64,000 bases of DNA from Streptomyces sp. Z26 (GTDB lineage Bacteria; Actinomycetota; Actinomycetes; Streptomycetales; Streptomycetaceae): contig NZ_RCHV01000002.1 in assembly GCF_003665095.1 (NCBI RefSeq), positions 4,946,501 to 5,010,500 on the forward strand. The letters run 5' to 3'. The notes under the pieces were generated by a model, which saw only the letters and a list, made by a program, of their open reading frames with translations, did not search any database and had not been told where the DNA came from. Below, in pieces: positions 27,844 to 37,150 of the stretch. Within the stretch, counting starts at the first letter, position 1. The number at the start of each line of letters is the position of its first letter. Position numbers and translations under genes: made by a program.

Positions 27844-29802
27844 TCACCCGCCGTCGTCCGGGGACGGCGGCGGTGCCGGTGCCGGTGCCGGGACCCGCCG
27901 GGAGGCGGAGCCGGGGATCGGCGGCGGGCCCGGCTCGGGCCCCGCCGCCAGCAGCAGGCCGAGGCCGCGCCTGCTCGCGGCGACCACCACGCGGTCGCCC
28001 GCGCGCAGGACGTGGTCCGGCGGCGGCGTCCACTCCAGCCCGCTCATCTCGGCCGAGGACATCCACGACAGCTCGGACCGCCGCCGCCCCGGCGTCCCCG
28101 CGTCCAGGGCCAGCACCCGCCAGGTGCCCGCCCGGAACGCCCCGGCGACCGTACTGCCCTCCAGCAGCGGGTTGTCCCGTACGTCCACGGCCGCGAACAC
28201 CAGCACCCGCCGACCCACCGGGATCGCCCCCAGCACCTGGCGGCCCATCATCGCGCCCGCGAACGCCGGTGCCGCCAGCGCCGACACGGAACGGCTGCGG
28301 GTCTGCGCCAGCGGGTACGTGTCGCGCAGCGTGCGGTAGACCGTCGTGGCGAACTCGTCGTCGAACAGGCGCATCGCCACCCGCAGTTCGGGCTTCACCT
28401 GCCGGGCGTAGAGGGCGGCCTCCAGATTGGTGCCGTCGTCGCTGGTGAGGGCGAGCAGGGCGCGGCTCCGCTTGATCTTCGCCGCCTCCAGTACGCCGCT
28501 CTCCGTCACGTCCGCGATCAGCGTCGGCACCCGCCGCGAACGGGCCACCGCCATGCCCCGCGCCTCGTGGTCGCGTTCGATGCAGACCACCGGGATCTCC
28601 ATCTCCAGCAACCGGTCCAGGACCCGCGTACCGACCTTGCCGAGCCCCAGCAGCACCACGTGCCCGGACAGTCCGCGCGGCGGGTCGGGGAGCGACGCGG
28701 CCTGCCGGAACGCGCCGTAGCTCTCCAGGACCACCGCCAGCAGCAGCGGCAGCGTCATCAACCCGGCCATGCCGGACAGCAGTTGGAGGATCTGCTCGTC
28801 GGGCGGCTGGTCCACCTTCGGGTCGTTGATGGCGAAGAAGTCCAGCAGCACCACGTAGCTCGCGTGCACCGGACTGCCGCCGCTCATCCACCAGTTGACG
28901 GCGGCCAGCGCGGCCAGCACGCCGCCCATGGCCGCCACCGAGTAGCGCAGGCGCCGGGAGAACAGCTCCTTCAGCGGCTGGAACGGCAGCCTGCGCCGCA
29001 GCCGTCCCGCCGCGCCCTCGGAGTCCGTACGCCGGACGATCGCCTCCAGCACGACGGCGCCGCGGTCCGGCGGCAGCCCGTCGAGGCCCGCCTCGTCGGG
29101 GAGCAGCACCGGTACGTTCCCGCCGTGCGGCTCCTCGTCCGCGTCGCCCTCGCCCTCGGCGTCGTCGGAGGTGTCGGGCAGCACGGCGAGCGTGCACAGC
29201 TGCCGCCGGTGCCGCTCGCGGGTGCCGATGGTGCGCTCCTGCGCCCGCAGCAGCAGGCCGTCCGCCGACACGATCTTGTCGCTGCCCACCACGGCCGCCG
29301 CGACCAGCGAGGGCGCGGCGGTGTCCGCGTCGGACAGCACCGTCGTGGACGCGTCGATGGCCGCCGCGTCCATGTCGGGGTGGTTCACCTCGACGGCGCG
29401 GTCCAGCAGGTTCTCCAGATAGCCGCCGAGCGTCCGGTTGAACATCCGGATCACCAGCCGCAGCCGGGGGTTGAGGCGTCGGGCGCGCAGCGCGATGTGG
29501 ATGTTCAGCTGGTCGTCGCCCGAGGTCAGGGCGAGCGCCGCGGCCTCCTCCACACCCGCCGCGCGGAGCGCCGCGTCGTCCGGGATCTGCGCCTCCACGG
29601 CCCGTACGGACAGCTCCGCCGAACCCACCAGCGCGGCGATCCGCGGACCGTGGTCACCACCGCGCAGGGAGGGGAGCACGACGCAGACCCGCTGCCCGTA
29701 GACGGTCGCCAGCTCCTTCGTGAGCCGCTGCGCGAGGGAGTTGTCCCCGCAGACGACCATGTGGGGACGTACCCGCGGGCCCCCGCCTACGCTGCCGTCC
29801 AT
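27844..29802 (-). CDS. RCK/TrkA-N domain membrane protein, putative ion-channel regulator or channel
   Basis: Protein of about 652 residues with an unusual order: an N-terminal Rossmann domain (MVVCGDNSLAQRL), a linker, two membrane helices (RYSVAAMGGVLAALAAVNWW and SGMAGLMTLPLLLAVVLESY) and a second Rossmann domain with the canonical nucleotide loop VVLLGLGKVGTRVLD followed by IERDHEA. It ends in a TrkA-C-like region (GDRVVVAAS) and a Pro-rich tail. The stretch between the helices (DFFAINDPKVDQPPDEQ) lacks a TVGYG potassium filter. A role in K+ or other cation transport is inferred. The ATG at 29800-29802 shares its CCATGG with the divergent gene; starts at 29823 (GTG) and 29760 (ATG) are also possible. 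Confidence 0.78.
   Translation of the reverse strand: MDGSVGGGPRVRPHMVVCGDNSLAQRLTKELATVYGQRVCVVLPSLRGGDHGPRIAALVGSAELSVRAVEAQIPDDAALRAAGVEEAAALALTSGDDQLNIHIALRARRLNPRLRLVIRMFNRTLGGYLENLLDRAVEVNHPDMDAAAIDASTTVLSDADTAAPSLVAAAVVGSDKIVSADGLLLRAQERTIGTRERHRRQLCTLAVLPDTSDDAEGEGDADEEPHGGNVPVLLPDEAGLDGLPPDRGAVVLEAIVRRTDSEGAAGRLRRRLPFQPLKELFSRRLRYSVAAMGGVLAALAAVNWWMSGGSPVHASYVVLLDFFAINDPKVDQPPDEQILQLLSGMAGLMTLPLLLAVVLESYGAFRQAASLPDPPRGLSGHVVLLGLGKVGTRVLDRLLEMEIPVVCIERDHEARGMAVARSRRVPTLIADVTESGVLEAAKIKRSRALLALTSDDGTNLEAALYARQVKPELRVAMRLFDDEFATTVYRTLRDTYPLAQTRSRSVSALAAPAFAGAMMGRQVLGAIPVGRRVLVFAAVDVRDNPLLEGSTVAGAFRAGTWRVLALDAGTPGRRRSELSWMSSAEMSGLEWTPPPDHVLRAGDRVVVAASRRGLGLLLAAGPEPGPPPIPGSASRRVPAPAPAPPPSPDDGG
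29788..29800 (+). promoter_or_regulatory. -10-like element of a probably leaderless transcript
   Basis: TACGCT (29788-29793) is followed by 7 nt and the ATG of the LOG-family gene. Because the opposite gene may start at 29802, this promoter would lie inside the first codons of that gene. Confidence 0.5.
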
Positions 29803-30352
29803 GGAACCCACGGACAGTGCCACCCCCTTGAACGTCTGCGTCTTCTGCTCCGCCGCCGACCTCGACGAGGTCTACACGGCCGCCGCCCGCGAGTTCGCCG
29901 AACTCCTCGGTCGGCGCGGACACACCCTGGTCTGGGGTGGTTCCGACGTCGGCCTGATGAAGGTCATGGCGGACGGCGTGCAGGACGCCGGTGGACGACT
30001 CGTCGGCATCACGGTCGAGTTCCTGCGGAGCAGGGCCCGCGAGGGTGCCGACGAGATGATCGTCACGGCCAGCCTCGCCGAACGCAAGGCCCTGCTGCTC
30101 GAACGGGCCGACGCCGTCGCCGTGTTGGTCGGCGGCACCGGCACGCTGGACGAGGCCACGGACATCCTGGAGCTGAAGAAGCACGGCATGCACGGCAAGT
30201 CCGTGGTCGTCCTGAACACCGCCGGTTTCTACGACGGGTTGAAGCGGCAGCTCCAGCGGATGGACGCGGAACGCTTCCTGCCGGTCCCGCTGGACGACCT
30301 GTGCACCTTCGCCGACCGCCCCGACGAGGCGCTGTCCGCGCTCGGTGGCTGA
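29801..30352 (+). CDS. LOG-family protein (TIGR00730-like), putative nucleotide phosphoribohydrolase
   Basis: Rossmann-like protein of 183 residues related to the cytokinin-activating LOG enzymes, which release bases from nucleoside 5'-monophosphates. It starts with a FCSAAD strand and has GGSDVGLMKVMADGV near residue 46. The catalytic loop reads VGGTGTLDEATDILELKKHG near residue 108. The family consensus there is PGGxGTxxE, so the proline is replaced by valine and the Glu is kept. The length and the FADRPDEALSAL C-terminus fit short LOG proteins. The start has no ribosome binding site. Confidence 0.8.
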   Translation: MEPTDSATPLNVCVFCSAADLDEVYTAAAREFAELLGRRGHTLVWGGSDVGLMKVMADGVQDAGGRLVGITVEFLRSRAREGADEMIVTASLAERKALLLERADAVAVLVGGTGTLDEATDILELKKHGMHGKSVVVLNTAGFYDGLKRQLQRMDAERFLPVPLDDLCTFADRPDEALSALGG

Positions 30353-30430
30353 CGGCGTACGGGCGCGGGTGACGATTTACGGGCACGGGCGGCGGCCGGT
30401 GTCGTACGGGCGCCGCGAGAGGATGCCCGT

Positions 30431-31168
30431 ATGACGGCACAGGACACCTCCCCGACGCCCCCGGCGTCCACGGCCCCCGCGACCCACCTGCTCACCGGCG
30501 GCGGCTCCGGCATCGGCGCGGCCATCGCCGCCCGCCTCCTCGCGCGCGGCGACACCCTCTGGCTGCTGGCCCGCGACGCGGGCCGCGCCAAGGAGCTGCG
30601 GGAGCGCTTCCCCGGCGCCCGTACGCTCGTCGGCGACCTCGCGGAGCCCGAGCGCCTGTCGTGGGCGCTCGGGCACCAGACGCTGCCCGACCGGCTGGAC
30701 TCGCTCCTGCACGTCGCGGGTGTCGTCGACCTCGGCCAGGTCGGTGAACTGACCCCGAAGGTCTGGCAGGCGACCCTCGCCGCCAACCTCGTCGCCCCCG
30801 CCGAACTCACCCGCCTCCTGCTGCCGCAGCTGCGTTCCGCGCGCGGCCACGCCGTGTTCGTCAACTCCGGCGCCGGGCTGCGCGCGCACGCCGAGTGGAG
30901 CGCGTACGCCGCCAGCAAGCACGGCCTCAAGGCGCTCGCCGACGCGCTGCGCTGGGAGGAGAGCGGCAACGGCGTCCGCGTCACCTCCGTCTACCCCGGC
31001 CGTACGGCCACCCCCATGCAGGCGAAGGTGCACCAGCAGGAGGGCCGCGAGTACGACCCGGCGCGCTTCATCACGCCCGAGTCGGTCGCGACGACCGTGC
31101 TCACCGCGCTGGACCTGCCGCGCGGCGCGGAGATCACCGACCTGAGCGTGCGTCCGGGCGGCGCCTGA
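30431..31168 (+). CDS. Short-chain dehydrogenase/reductase (SDR)
   Basis: Classical SDR of 245 residues. The nucleotide loop TGGGSGIGAAIAARLL is near residue 22, with DLAEPERL, the NAG-like HVAGV, the catalytic Ser in FVNSGAG near residue 140, and the YxxxK motif YAASKHGLKAL near residue 158, followed by YPGRTATPMQ. Substrate unknown. The ATG at 30431 has GAGAGGA about 8 nt upstream. It is a co-directional neighbour of the LOG-family and MetE-core genes, though the latter appears to have its own promoter. Confidence 0.85.
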   Translation: MTAQDTSPTPPASTAPATHLLTGGGSGIGAAIAARLLARGDTLWLLARDAGRAKELRERFPGARTLVGDLAEPERLSWALGHQTLPDRLDSLLHVAGVVDLGQVGELTPKVWQATLAANLVAPAELTRLLLPQLRSARGHAVFVNSGAGLRAHAEWSAYAASKHGLKALADALRWEESGNGVRVTSVYPGRTATPMQAKVHQQEGREYDPARFITPESVATTVLTALDLPRGAEITDLSVRPGGA

Positions 31169-31241
31169 ACGGGCCGGGCGGGCGCTCCCGCCGCGCGGGC
31201 CGGTTCCCGTGCGCCCGTACGACGGGCGCGCCCGGCCGCCG

Positions 31242-31254
31242 TACGCTTGCCCGC
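31242..31254 (+). promoter_or_regulatory. -10-like element of a probably leaderless transcript
   Basis: TACGCT (31242-31247) is followed by exactly 7 nt (TGCCCGC) and the GTG start of the MetE-core gene. No Shine-Dalgarno sequence is present. Confidence 0.5.
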
Positions 31255-32274
31255 GTGACGGAGAAGCACGAGTTCAGCTGGGGTGCCGCGGCCGCGACCG
31301 GGATCGGGTCGATGCCCGGCGGGGACGTACGCGAGGCAGTGAGAACGATCACGGGTTCGCTGGAGGCGCTGCCGTACCTCCCGGAGCTGCCCGCGCGCGG
31401 GCCCGGCGCGGACATGACGGGGCGTACGGCGGGGCTGCTCGCCGAGCTGTACGTCCAACTGGAGCCCAGTGGCTGGCGGTTGGCCGACCGGCCCGGCCGG
31501 GACACCCGGCGGGCGCGGGCCTGGCTGGGGGAGGACCTGGACGCCCTGGAGGAGTTCGCGGGCGAGCACCGCGGCCCGCTCAAGGTGTCCGCCGTCGGCC
31601 CGTGGACCCTGGCGGCCACACTCCAACGGCGCGGCGGCGAGGCGATGCTGGGCGACCCGGGCGCCTGCCGCGACCTGACGGCGTCGCTGGCCGAGGGCCT
31701 GCGGGCGCACCTCGCGGACCTGCGGCGGCGGGTGCCCGGCGCCGAGCCGGTGCTCCAGCTCGACGAGCCGGCGCTGACGGGGGTGCTGCGCGGCGACGTC
31801 CGTACGGCCAGCGGGTACCGCACGTACGGCGCCGTGGACCGCTCCGTGGTGGAGGGCGCGCTGCGCGAGGTGGCGGCCGTCCACGACGGGCCGCTGGTCG
31901 TGCACTCGTGCGCGCCCGGCGTGCCGTTCGCGCTGCTGCGCCGGGCCGGGGTCACCGGCATCTCGTTCGACGCGGGGCTGCTCACCGAGCGTGAGGACGA
32001 ACTGCTCGGGGAGGCTGTCGAGGGCGGCGTCGCCCTCTTCGCCGGGGTGGTGCCGGGCGACGGCCACGACGCGGACGCGTTGTCAGACCCGGCGGGTAGC
32101 GTCATGGGTGTCAGGTCGCTCTGGCGCAGGCTCGGGCTGGCCCCGGCGCTCCTCACGGAGTCCGTCGTGGTCACTCCCGCGTGCGGACTCGCGGGCGCGT
32201 CTCCCGGGTACGCGCGCGCGGTGCTCGCCCACTGCGTCCGGGCCGCGAGATCCCTCGCTGACAACCCTGCGTGA
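31255..32274 (+). CDS. MetE-core (vitamin-B12-independent methionine synthase C-terminal domain) protein
   Basis: Stand-alone protein of 339 residues homologous to the catalytic C-terminal barrel of MetE, without the N-terminal folate domain. ATGIGSMPGGDVREAVRTI opens the barrel. Zinc-ligand candidates are the His and Cys of VVHSCAPGVPF near residue 222 and the Cys of VVVTPACGLAG near residue 307. LQLDEPALTGVL near residue 169 is also typical. Such core proteins can act as folate-independent methionine synthases or related methyltransferases; the methyl donor here is unknown. A full-length metE lies 30 kb away in the same window. It is followed 15 nt later by ligA. Confidence 0.8.
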   Translation: MTEKHEFSWGAAAATGIGSMPGGDVREAVRTITGSLEALPYLPELPARGPGADMTGRTAGLLAELYVQLEPSGWRLADRPGRDTRRARAWLGEDLDALEEFAGEHRGPLKVSAVGPWTLAATLQRRGGEAMLGDPGACRDLTASLAEGLRAHLADLRRRVPGAEPVLQLDEPALTGVLRGDVRTASGYRTYGAVDRSVVEGALREVAAVHDGPLVVHSCAPGVPFALLRRAGVTGISFDAGLLTEREDELLGEAVEGGVALFAGVVPGDGHDADALSDPAGSVMGVRSLWRRLGLAPALLTESVVVTPACGLAGASPGYARAVLAHCVRAARSLADNPA

Positions 32275-32289
32275 CGGGAGGACGAGACG

Positions 32290-34473
32290 GTGGCTGGCGA
32301 ACAGGACACGGCGGTGCCCGCGGAGGCGCGTGAGCGGCACGCCCGGCTGGCGGAGGAGATCGAGGGCCACCGCTTCCGTTACTACGTGAAGGACGCGCCC
32401 GTCGTCAGCGACGCCGAGTTCGACCGCCTGCTGCGCGAGCTGGAGGGCCTGGAGGGGGAGCACCCCTCGCTGCGCACGCCGGACTCGCCCACGCAGAAGG
32501 TCGCCGGGCAGTACGCGACGGAGTTCACCGAGGTCGCCCACCGGGAGCGGATGCTCTCGCTGGACAACGCCTTCGACGACGAGGAGCTGGACGCCTGGGG
32601 CGAGCGCGTCGCCCGCGAGCTGGAGGGCGTCGAGCACCATCTGCTGTGCGAGCTGAAGGTGGACGGCCTCGCGGTCAACCTCACGTACGAGCACGGGCGC
32701 CTCACCCGCGCCGCCACCCGCGGCGACGGCCGTACGGGCGAGGACATCACGCCGAACGTCCGCACCATCGAGGACGTCCCGGAGCGGCTCGGCGGCGACG
32801 ACGTCCCGGCGCTGGTGGAGATCCGCGGCGAGGTCTTCTTCCCGATGGAGCGCTTCGAGGAGCTGAACGCGCGACTGGTCGAGGCGGGGGAGAAACCGTT
32901 CGCCAACCCCCGTAACGCGGCGGCGGGTTCGCTCCGGCAGAAGGACCCGAAGGTGTCGGCGTCCCGGCCGCTGCGCATGGTCGTGCACGGCATCGGCGCC
33001 CGCGAGGGCTTCGACATCGGCCGGCTCTCGGAGGCGTACGACCTGCTGCGCGACTGGGGCCTGCCGACGTCGCCGCACACGCGCGTGGTGGACGGGCTGG
33101 CGGGCGTACGGAAGTTCATCGCGCACCACGGCGCGCACAGACACGCCGTCGAGCACGAGATCGACGGCGCCGTGGTGAAGCTGGACGAGATCCGCCTCCA
33201 GGGGCGGCTCGGCTCCACCTCGCGCGCGCCGCGCTGGGCCATCGCCTGGAAGTACGCGCCGGAGGAGGTCAACACCAAGCTCGTCGACATCCGGGTCGGT
33301 GTCGGACGCACCGGCCGGGTCACGCCGTACGCGGTGGTGGAGCCCGTCACGGTGGCGGGCTCCGAGGTCGAGTTCGCGACCCTGCACAACCAGGACGTGG
33401 TCCGCGCCAAGGGCGTGCTGATCGGTGACACCGTCGTGCTGCGGAAGGCGGGCGACGTCATCCCGGAGATCCTCGGGCCGGTCGCGGACCTGCGGGACGG
33501 CACCGAGCGGGAGTTCGCGATGCCCGCGGAGTGCCCCGACTGCGGCACGGAGCTGCGCCCCATGAAGGAGGGCGACATCGACCTCCGCTGCCCCAACGCC
33601 CGCTTCTGCCCGGCCCAGTTGCGCGAGCGGATCTACTACCTGGCGGGGCGCAAGTGCCTGGACATCGAGCACTTCGGGTACGTGGCGGCGACCGCCCTCA
33701 CCCAGCCGCTCGCCCCGTCCGAGCCGCCGCTGAGGGACGAGAGCCAGCTGTTCGACCTGCTGCTGGAGGAGCTGCTGCCGATCCGCTCGCACGTCCTGGA
33801 CCAGGACAGCGGTCTGCCCAAGCGCGACCCGGAGACGGGTGAGGAGAAGGTCGTCACCTTCTTCGCCAACAAGGAGGGCGAGCCGAAGAAGAACACCCTC
33901 GCCATGCTCGACGCCATCCAGGCCGCCAAGCAGCGGCCACTGGCCCGCGTCATCACCGGGCTGTCGATCCGTCACGTCGGGCCGGTCGCGGCGGAGGCGC
34001 TCGTACGGGAGTTCCGCTCCCTCGACCGCATCGCGGCGGCCGACGAGGCCGAACTGGCCGCCGCCGAGGGCGTCGGGCCGACGATCGCCGCGTCCCTGAA
34101 GGCGTGGTTCGCGGAGGACTGGCACCGGGAGATCGTGGAGCGCTGGCGCGCCGCCGGGGTCAGGATGGAGGAGGAGCCGCAGGAGGGCGAGGAGGGGCCG
34201 CGTCCGCTGGAGGGCGTCAGCGTCGTCGTCACCGGCACGCTCGCCGCGCACACGCGGGACGGCGCGAAGGAGGCGCTCCAGCGGTTGGGCGCGAAAGTGA
34301 GCGGAGCGGTCTCGAAGAAGACCGGATTCGTCGTTGTGGGCGAGAACCCTGGCTCGAAATACGACAAGGCAGTCCAGGCGAAAGTGCCGATTCTGGACGA
34401 TGAGGGTTTCGAGAAGCTCCTCGCGGAGGGCCCGGACGCGGCGCGGGAGGCCGCACTTCAGCCACCCGAATAG
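32290..34473 (+). CDS. ligA: NAD-dependent DNA ligase LigA
   Basis: Essential replicative and repair ligase of 727 residues. The N-terminal Ia domain HRFRYYVKDAPVVSDAEFD binds NMN. The adenylated lysine is in the KxDG motif CELKVDGLAV near residue 125. OB-fold elements lie around residues 330-410, and the Cys4 zinc finger (CPDC ... CPNARFC) near residues 416-440. Helix-hairpin-helix repeats (GLSIRHVGPVAAEAL, AEGVGPTIAASL) follow, and a C-terminal BRCT domain starts LEGVSVVVTGTLAAHTR near residue 638. The insert SGLPKRDPETGEEKVVTFFA near residue 515 resembles an actinomycete-type extension. The GTG at 32290 has GGGAGG upstream, and the gene may be co-transcribed with the MetE-core gene. Confidence 0.97.
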   Translation: MAGEQDTAVPAEARERHARLAEEIEGHRFRYYVKDAPVVSDAEFDRLLRELEGLEGEHPSLRTPDSPTQKVAGQYATEFTEVAHRERMLSLDNAFDDEELDAWGERVARELEGVEHHLLCELKVDGLAVNLTYEHGRLTRAATRGDGRTGEDITPNVRTIEDVPERLGGDDVPALVEIRGEVFFPMERFEELNARLVEAGEKPFANPRNAAAGSLRQKDPKVSASRPLRMVVHGIGAREGFDIGRLSEAYDLLRDWGLPTSPHTRVVDGLAGVRKFIAHHGAHRHAVEHEIDGAVVKLDEIRLQGRLGSTSRAPRWAIAWKYAPEEVNTKLVDIRVGVGRTGRVTPYAVVEPVTVAGSEVEFATLHNQDVVRAKGVLIGDTVVLRKAGDVIPEILGPVADLRDGTEREFAMPAECPDCGTELRPMKEGDIDLRCPNARFCPAQLRERIYYLAGRKCLDIEHFGYVAATALTQPLAPSEPPLRDESQLFDLLLEELLPIRSHVLDQDSGLPKRDPETGEEKVVTFFANKEGEPKKNTLAMLDAIQAAKQRPLARVITGLSIRHVGPVAAEALVREFRSLDRIAAADEAELAAAEGVGPTIAASLKAWFAEDWHREIVERWRAAGVRMEEEPQEGEEGPRPLEGVSVVVTGTLAAHTRDGAKEALQRLGAKVSGAVSKKTGFVVVGENPGSKYDKAVQAKVPILDDEGFEKLLAEGPDAAREAALQPPE

Positions 34474-34738
34474 CGCCCGGCGGACACTCGTTCGGACGTG
34501 TGTGCGCCCGAACGCCCGTACAGGGAACGCCTGGTGGGACCGTACGCCGTCCACCTCCGCGAACGGTCCCCGCGGGCACCTCCCGTACCCGTACGGCGCA
34601 TAGCAGATGGCGACCCGGGGCCGGTCCGCATTGAGGCAACCCCGGCCGATCGCTGCCCCTGACAGCGACCCCCGCCTACTGTTGACGTGTGAGCCTGTCG
34701 TGGCGGCGTCAGGTGCGGACGTGGTGAGAGGGACGGGC

Positions 34739-36901
34739 ATGCAGGAATCCCGCGGTGCCGACGCGACGCCATGGCTGCACCGGCTCGTGTCGGCCAGGAT
34801 GCCCGGGACACGGGTGGCGATCGTCGCGTTCGCGGCGCTCGCGCTCGCGGCCGGTGCGTACCGAGCGCTCGACCAGCATCGCGCGCTCTTCCCGGACGGC
34901 ACGGTGGGCTGGTCGTTCGCGGTCCTGACCGGAGTGATCGTCGGCCATCTGGTGACCCTGGGCCGGGACCGGTGGTGGGGCGGCACCGGCTCCGGCGCGG
35001 CGCTGACCCTGGCCATCCTCCTGCTGTACGGCTGGATGGCCGCGACGCTGGTGTCGCTCGCGGTCGTGCTGCTCGTCGGCGGCGCGCGCCGCCGACGATG
35101 GCGGCAGGCGCTGGTGCACGGCGCGGTCGACATCGTCGGCATCGGCGGCGCGGCGCTGACGCTCGCCGCGTTCGGCACCCGCCCGTCCGTGGAGAGCCCC
35201 TGGGAGCCCGGCTCCTGGAGTCTCGCCGCGCTGCCCGAGGTCGGCGCGGCCGCCCTGGCGTACCTGGTGCTGACGCGCACCCTGATCTGGTACGCGTTCG
35301 CCGGACCCGCCGCCGCCTTCGCGACGGTGGCGCGCACCGCGCTCGTACGTCAGGCGCTGGTCGCCGTCGCGGTGTTCGGGATCTCGCCGCTGATCGCCGT
35401 GGTCGCCGTGCACAAGCCGCTGCTGCTGCCGCTGTTCGCGGTCCCGCTGATCGCCCTCGACTCGACGCTGTGGATCGCGCGGGCGCGGGCGGAGGAGCAG
35501 CTGCGCGACCCGCTCACCGGGCTGCCCAACCGGCTGTGGCTGATGGAGCGCGCGTGGTCGGCGCTGGACGACGCGGACCGGGCGGGTACGCGTTCCGCCC
35601 TGGTGCTGATCGATCTCGACCGCTTCCGTTCCGTGAACGACACCCTCGGCCATCTCGCGGGCGACCGGCTGCTGTTGCAGATAGCGGACCGGTTGCGCAC
35701 GGCGCTGCCGCGGGGCGCGGAGGCGGCGCGGCTGGGCGGCGACGAGTTCGCGGTGCTGCTCCCGGCGACGGACTCGACGACGAGCGCGCAGCGCGTCGCC
35801 CGTTCCCTGGTCTCCGCCCTCGGCTCGCCCCTGGACCTGGACGGGCTCACGCTCGTACTCGAGGCCAGCGCGGGCGTCGCCGTCTTCCCCGAGCACGCGC
35901 TGGAGGCGGAGGGCCTGCTGCGGCGGGCGGACGTCGCGATGTACGAGGCGAAGCGCGACCGTACGGGCGTCGAGGTCTACGAGGCGGCCCGCGACGGCAA
36001 CACCCCCGACCGGCTCGGCCTCCTGGCCGACCTGCGGCGCGCGCTCGACGCGGGCGAGGTGGAGCTGCACTACCAGCCGAAGGTCGGCTTCGACGGCCGC
36101 GTCGCCGGGCTGGAGGCGCTGGTGCGCTGGACGCATCCGGAGCGGGGCAAGGTGCCGCCCGACGAGTTCATCGCGATAGCCGAGACGTCGGGCCTGATGC
36201 CGCAGCTGACGGAGTACGTGCTGGAGACGGCGCTCGGCCAGGTCGCCCACTGGCGGCGGAACGGCCTCACGGTGCCCGTCGCAGTGAACGTCTCGCCGCG
36301 CGACGTGCACAGCCCCGGCTTCGCCGGTTCCGTCGCGGCCCGGCTGGCGCGACACGGAGTGCCGCCGGGCGCGCTCCAGTTGGAGATCACCGAACACGTC
36401 CTGCTGGAGGACCCGCAGCGCGCCGCCGACACCCTGGCGGGGCTCACCGGGCACGGCGTGAAGATGTCGCTGGACGACTTCGGCACCGGCTACTCCTCGC
36501 TGGTGCACCTGCGGCGGCTGCCCGTCAGCGAGCTGAAGATCGACCGCTCGTTCGTGGCACGGCTGGCCGTCGACGCCGAGGACGCGGAGATCGTCCGCTG
36601 CACCGTCGACCTCGCGCACTCCCTCGGACTCCTCGTGGTCGCCGAGGGCGTGGAGGACGACGAGACCTGGGAGCGCCTGCGCGACCTGGGCTGCGACGCC
36701 GTGCAGGGCTGGCTGGTGGCCGCCGCCATGCCCCCGCCGGAGGCGACGGCCTGGCTGCGGTCCCGCGCCGCGGGCCGCGGCACCGTACGGGCCACGACAC
36801 CGCCCGCCGCCCCCGCGCCCGAGGGGGCGCCCGCCGCGCTGGAGGCCGGACCCGCCGTACCGGCCCCGGCCGAGGAGGGCGCGGACCAGCCGGTGACCTG
36901 A
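34739..36901 (+). CDS. rmdB: Membrane GGDEF-EAL c-di-GMP enzyme (RmdB-like)
   Basis: Protein of 720 residues with several membrane segments in the first 245 (RVAIVAFAALALAAGAYRAL onward), then GGDEF (LGGDEFAVLLPA near residue 332) and EAL (from about 430). The inhibitory I-site RxxD is not kept upstream of GGDEF (PRGAEAARL). The EAL residues look intact: LEALVRWTHPE, VAVNVSPRDV, LEITEHVLLED, LDDFGTGYSS, ELKIDRSF, VAEGVEDDE and VQGW. Active phosphodiesterase activity is therefore expected. The position next to ligA and upstream of gatCAB matches RmdB of S. coelicolor as I recall it, a phosphodiesterase that affects aerial hyphae formation. The ATG at 34739 is chosen for its fit to the family start and a nearby GAGAGGGACGGG. 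Confidence 0.85.
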   Translation: MQESRGADATPWLHRLVSARMPGTRVAIVAFAALALAAGAYRALDQHRALFPDGTVGWSFAVLTGVIVGHLVTLGRDRWWGGTGSGAALTLAILLLYGWMAATLVSLAVVLLVGGARRRRWRQALVHGAVDIVGIGGAALTLAAFGTRPSVESPWEPGSWSLAALPEVGAAALAYLVLTRTLIWYAFAGPAAAFATVARTALVRQALVAVAVFGISPLIAVVAVHKPLLLPLFAVPLIALDSTLWIARARAEEQLRDPLTGLPNRLWLMERAWSALDDADRAGTRSALVLIDLDRFRSVNDTLGHLAGDRLLLQIADRLRTALPRGAEAARLGGDEFAVLLPATDSTTSAQRVARSLVSALGSPLDLDGLTLVLEASAGVAVFPEHALEAEGLLRRADVAMYEAKRDRTGVEVYEAARDGNTPDRLGLLADLRRALDAGEVELHYQPKVGFDGRVAGLEALVRWTHPERGKVPPDEFIAIAETSGLMPQLTEYVLETALGQVAHWRRNGLTVPVAVNVSPRDVHSPGFAGSVAARLARHGVPPGALQLEITEHVLLEDPQRAADTLAGLTGHGVKMSLDDFGTGYSSLVHLRRLPVSELKIDRSFVARLAVDAEDAEIVRCTVDLAHSLGLLVVAEGVEDDETWERLRDLGCDAVQGWLVAAAMPPPEATAWLRSRAAGRGTVRATTPPAAPAPEGAPAALEAGPAVPAPAEEGADQPVT

Positions 36902-37050
36902 GCGCGGCCGGACCTGTGCGCGACCGGCTCCGCCCACCACCGGAACCGCCCCGCCCGCCCCGGTGGCGGCGGGGGCGCACCGGTACGCGTACGGTCCCCG
37001 TACGCGTACCGGCCGACCAAACCGTTTCGCGGCCCGCTCCCGCGTCCCCA

Positions 37051-37056
37051 TAGGAT
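37051..37056 (+). promoter_or_regulatory. Candidate -10 element of the gatCAB operon
   Basis: TAGGAT at 37051-37056 lies in a locally AT-richer pocket (CCCATAGGATTGG) about 95 nt upstream of gatC. TTTCGC at 37025-37030 could be a poor -35 with wide spacing. Confidence 0.35.
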
Positions 37057-37150
37057 TGGCCGGGCACCCGGAGCCGGGACGTCCGCACCGGACGGCCGCG
37101 CGCACCGAAGCGCACCGAGAAGAACGCCCGCACTCACCCATGAGGACCGC

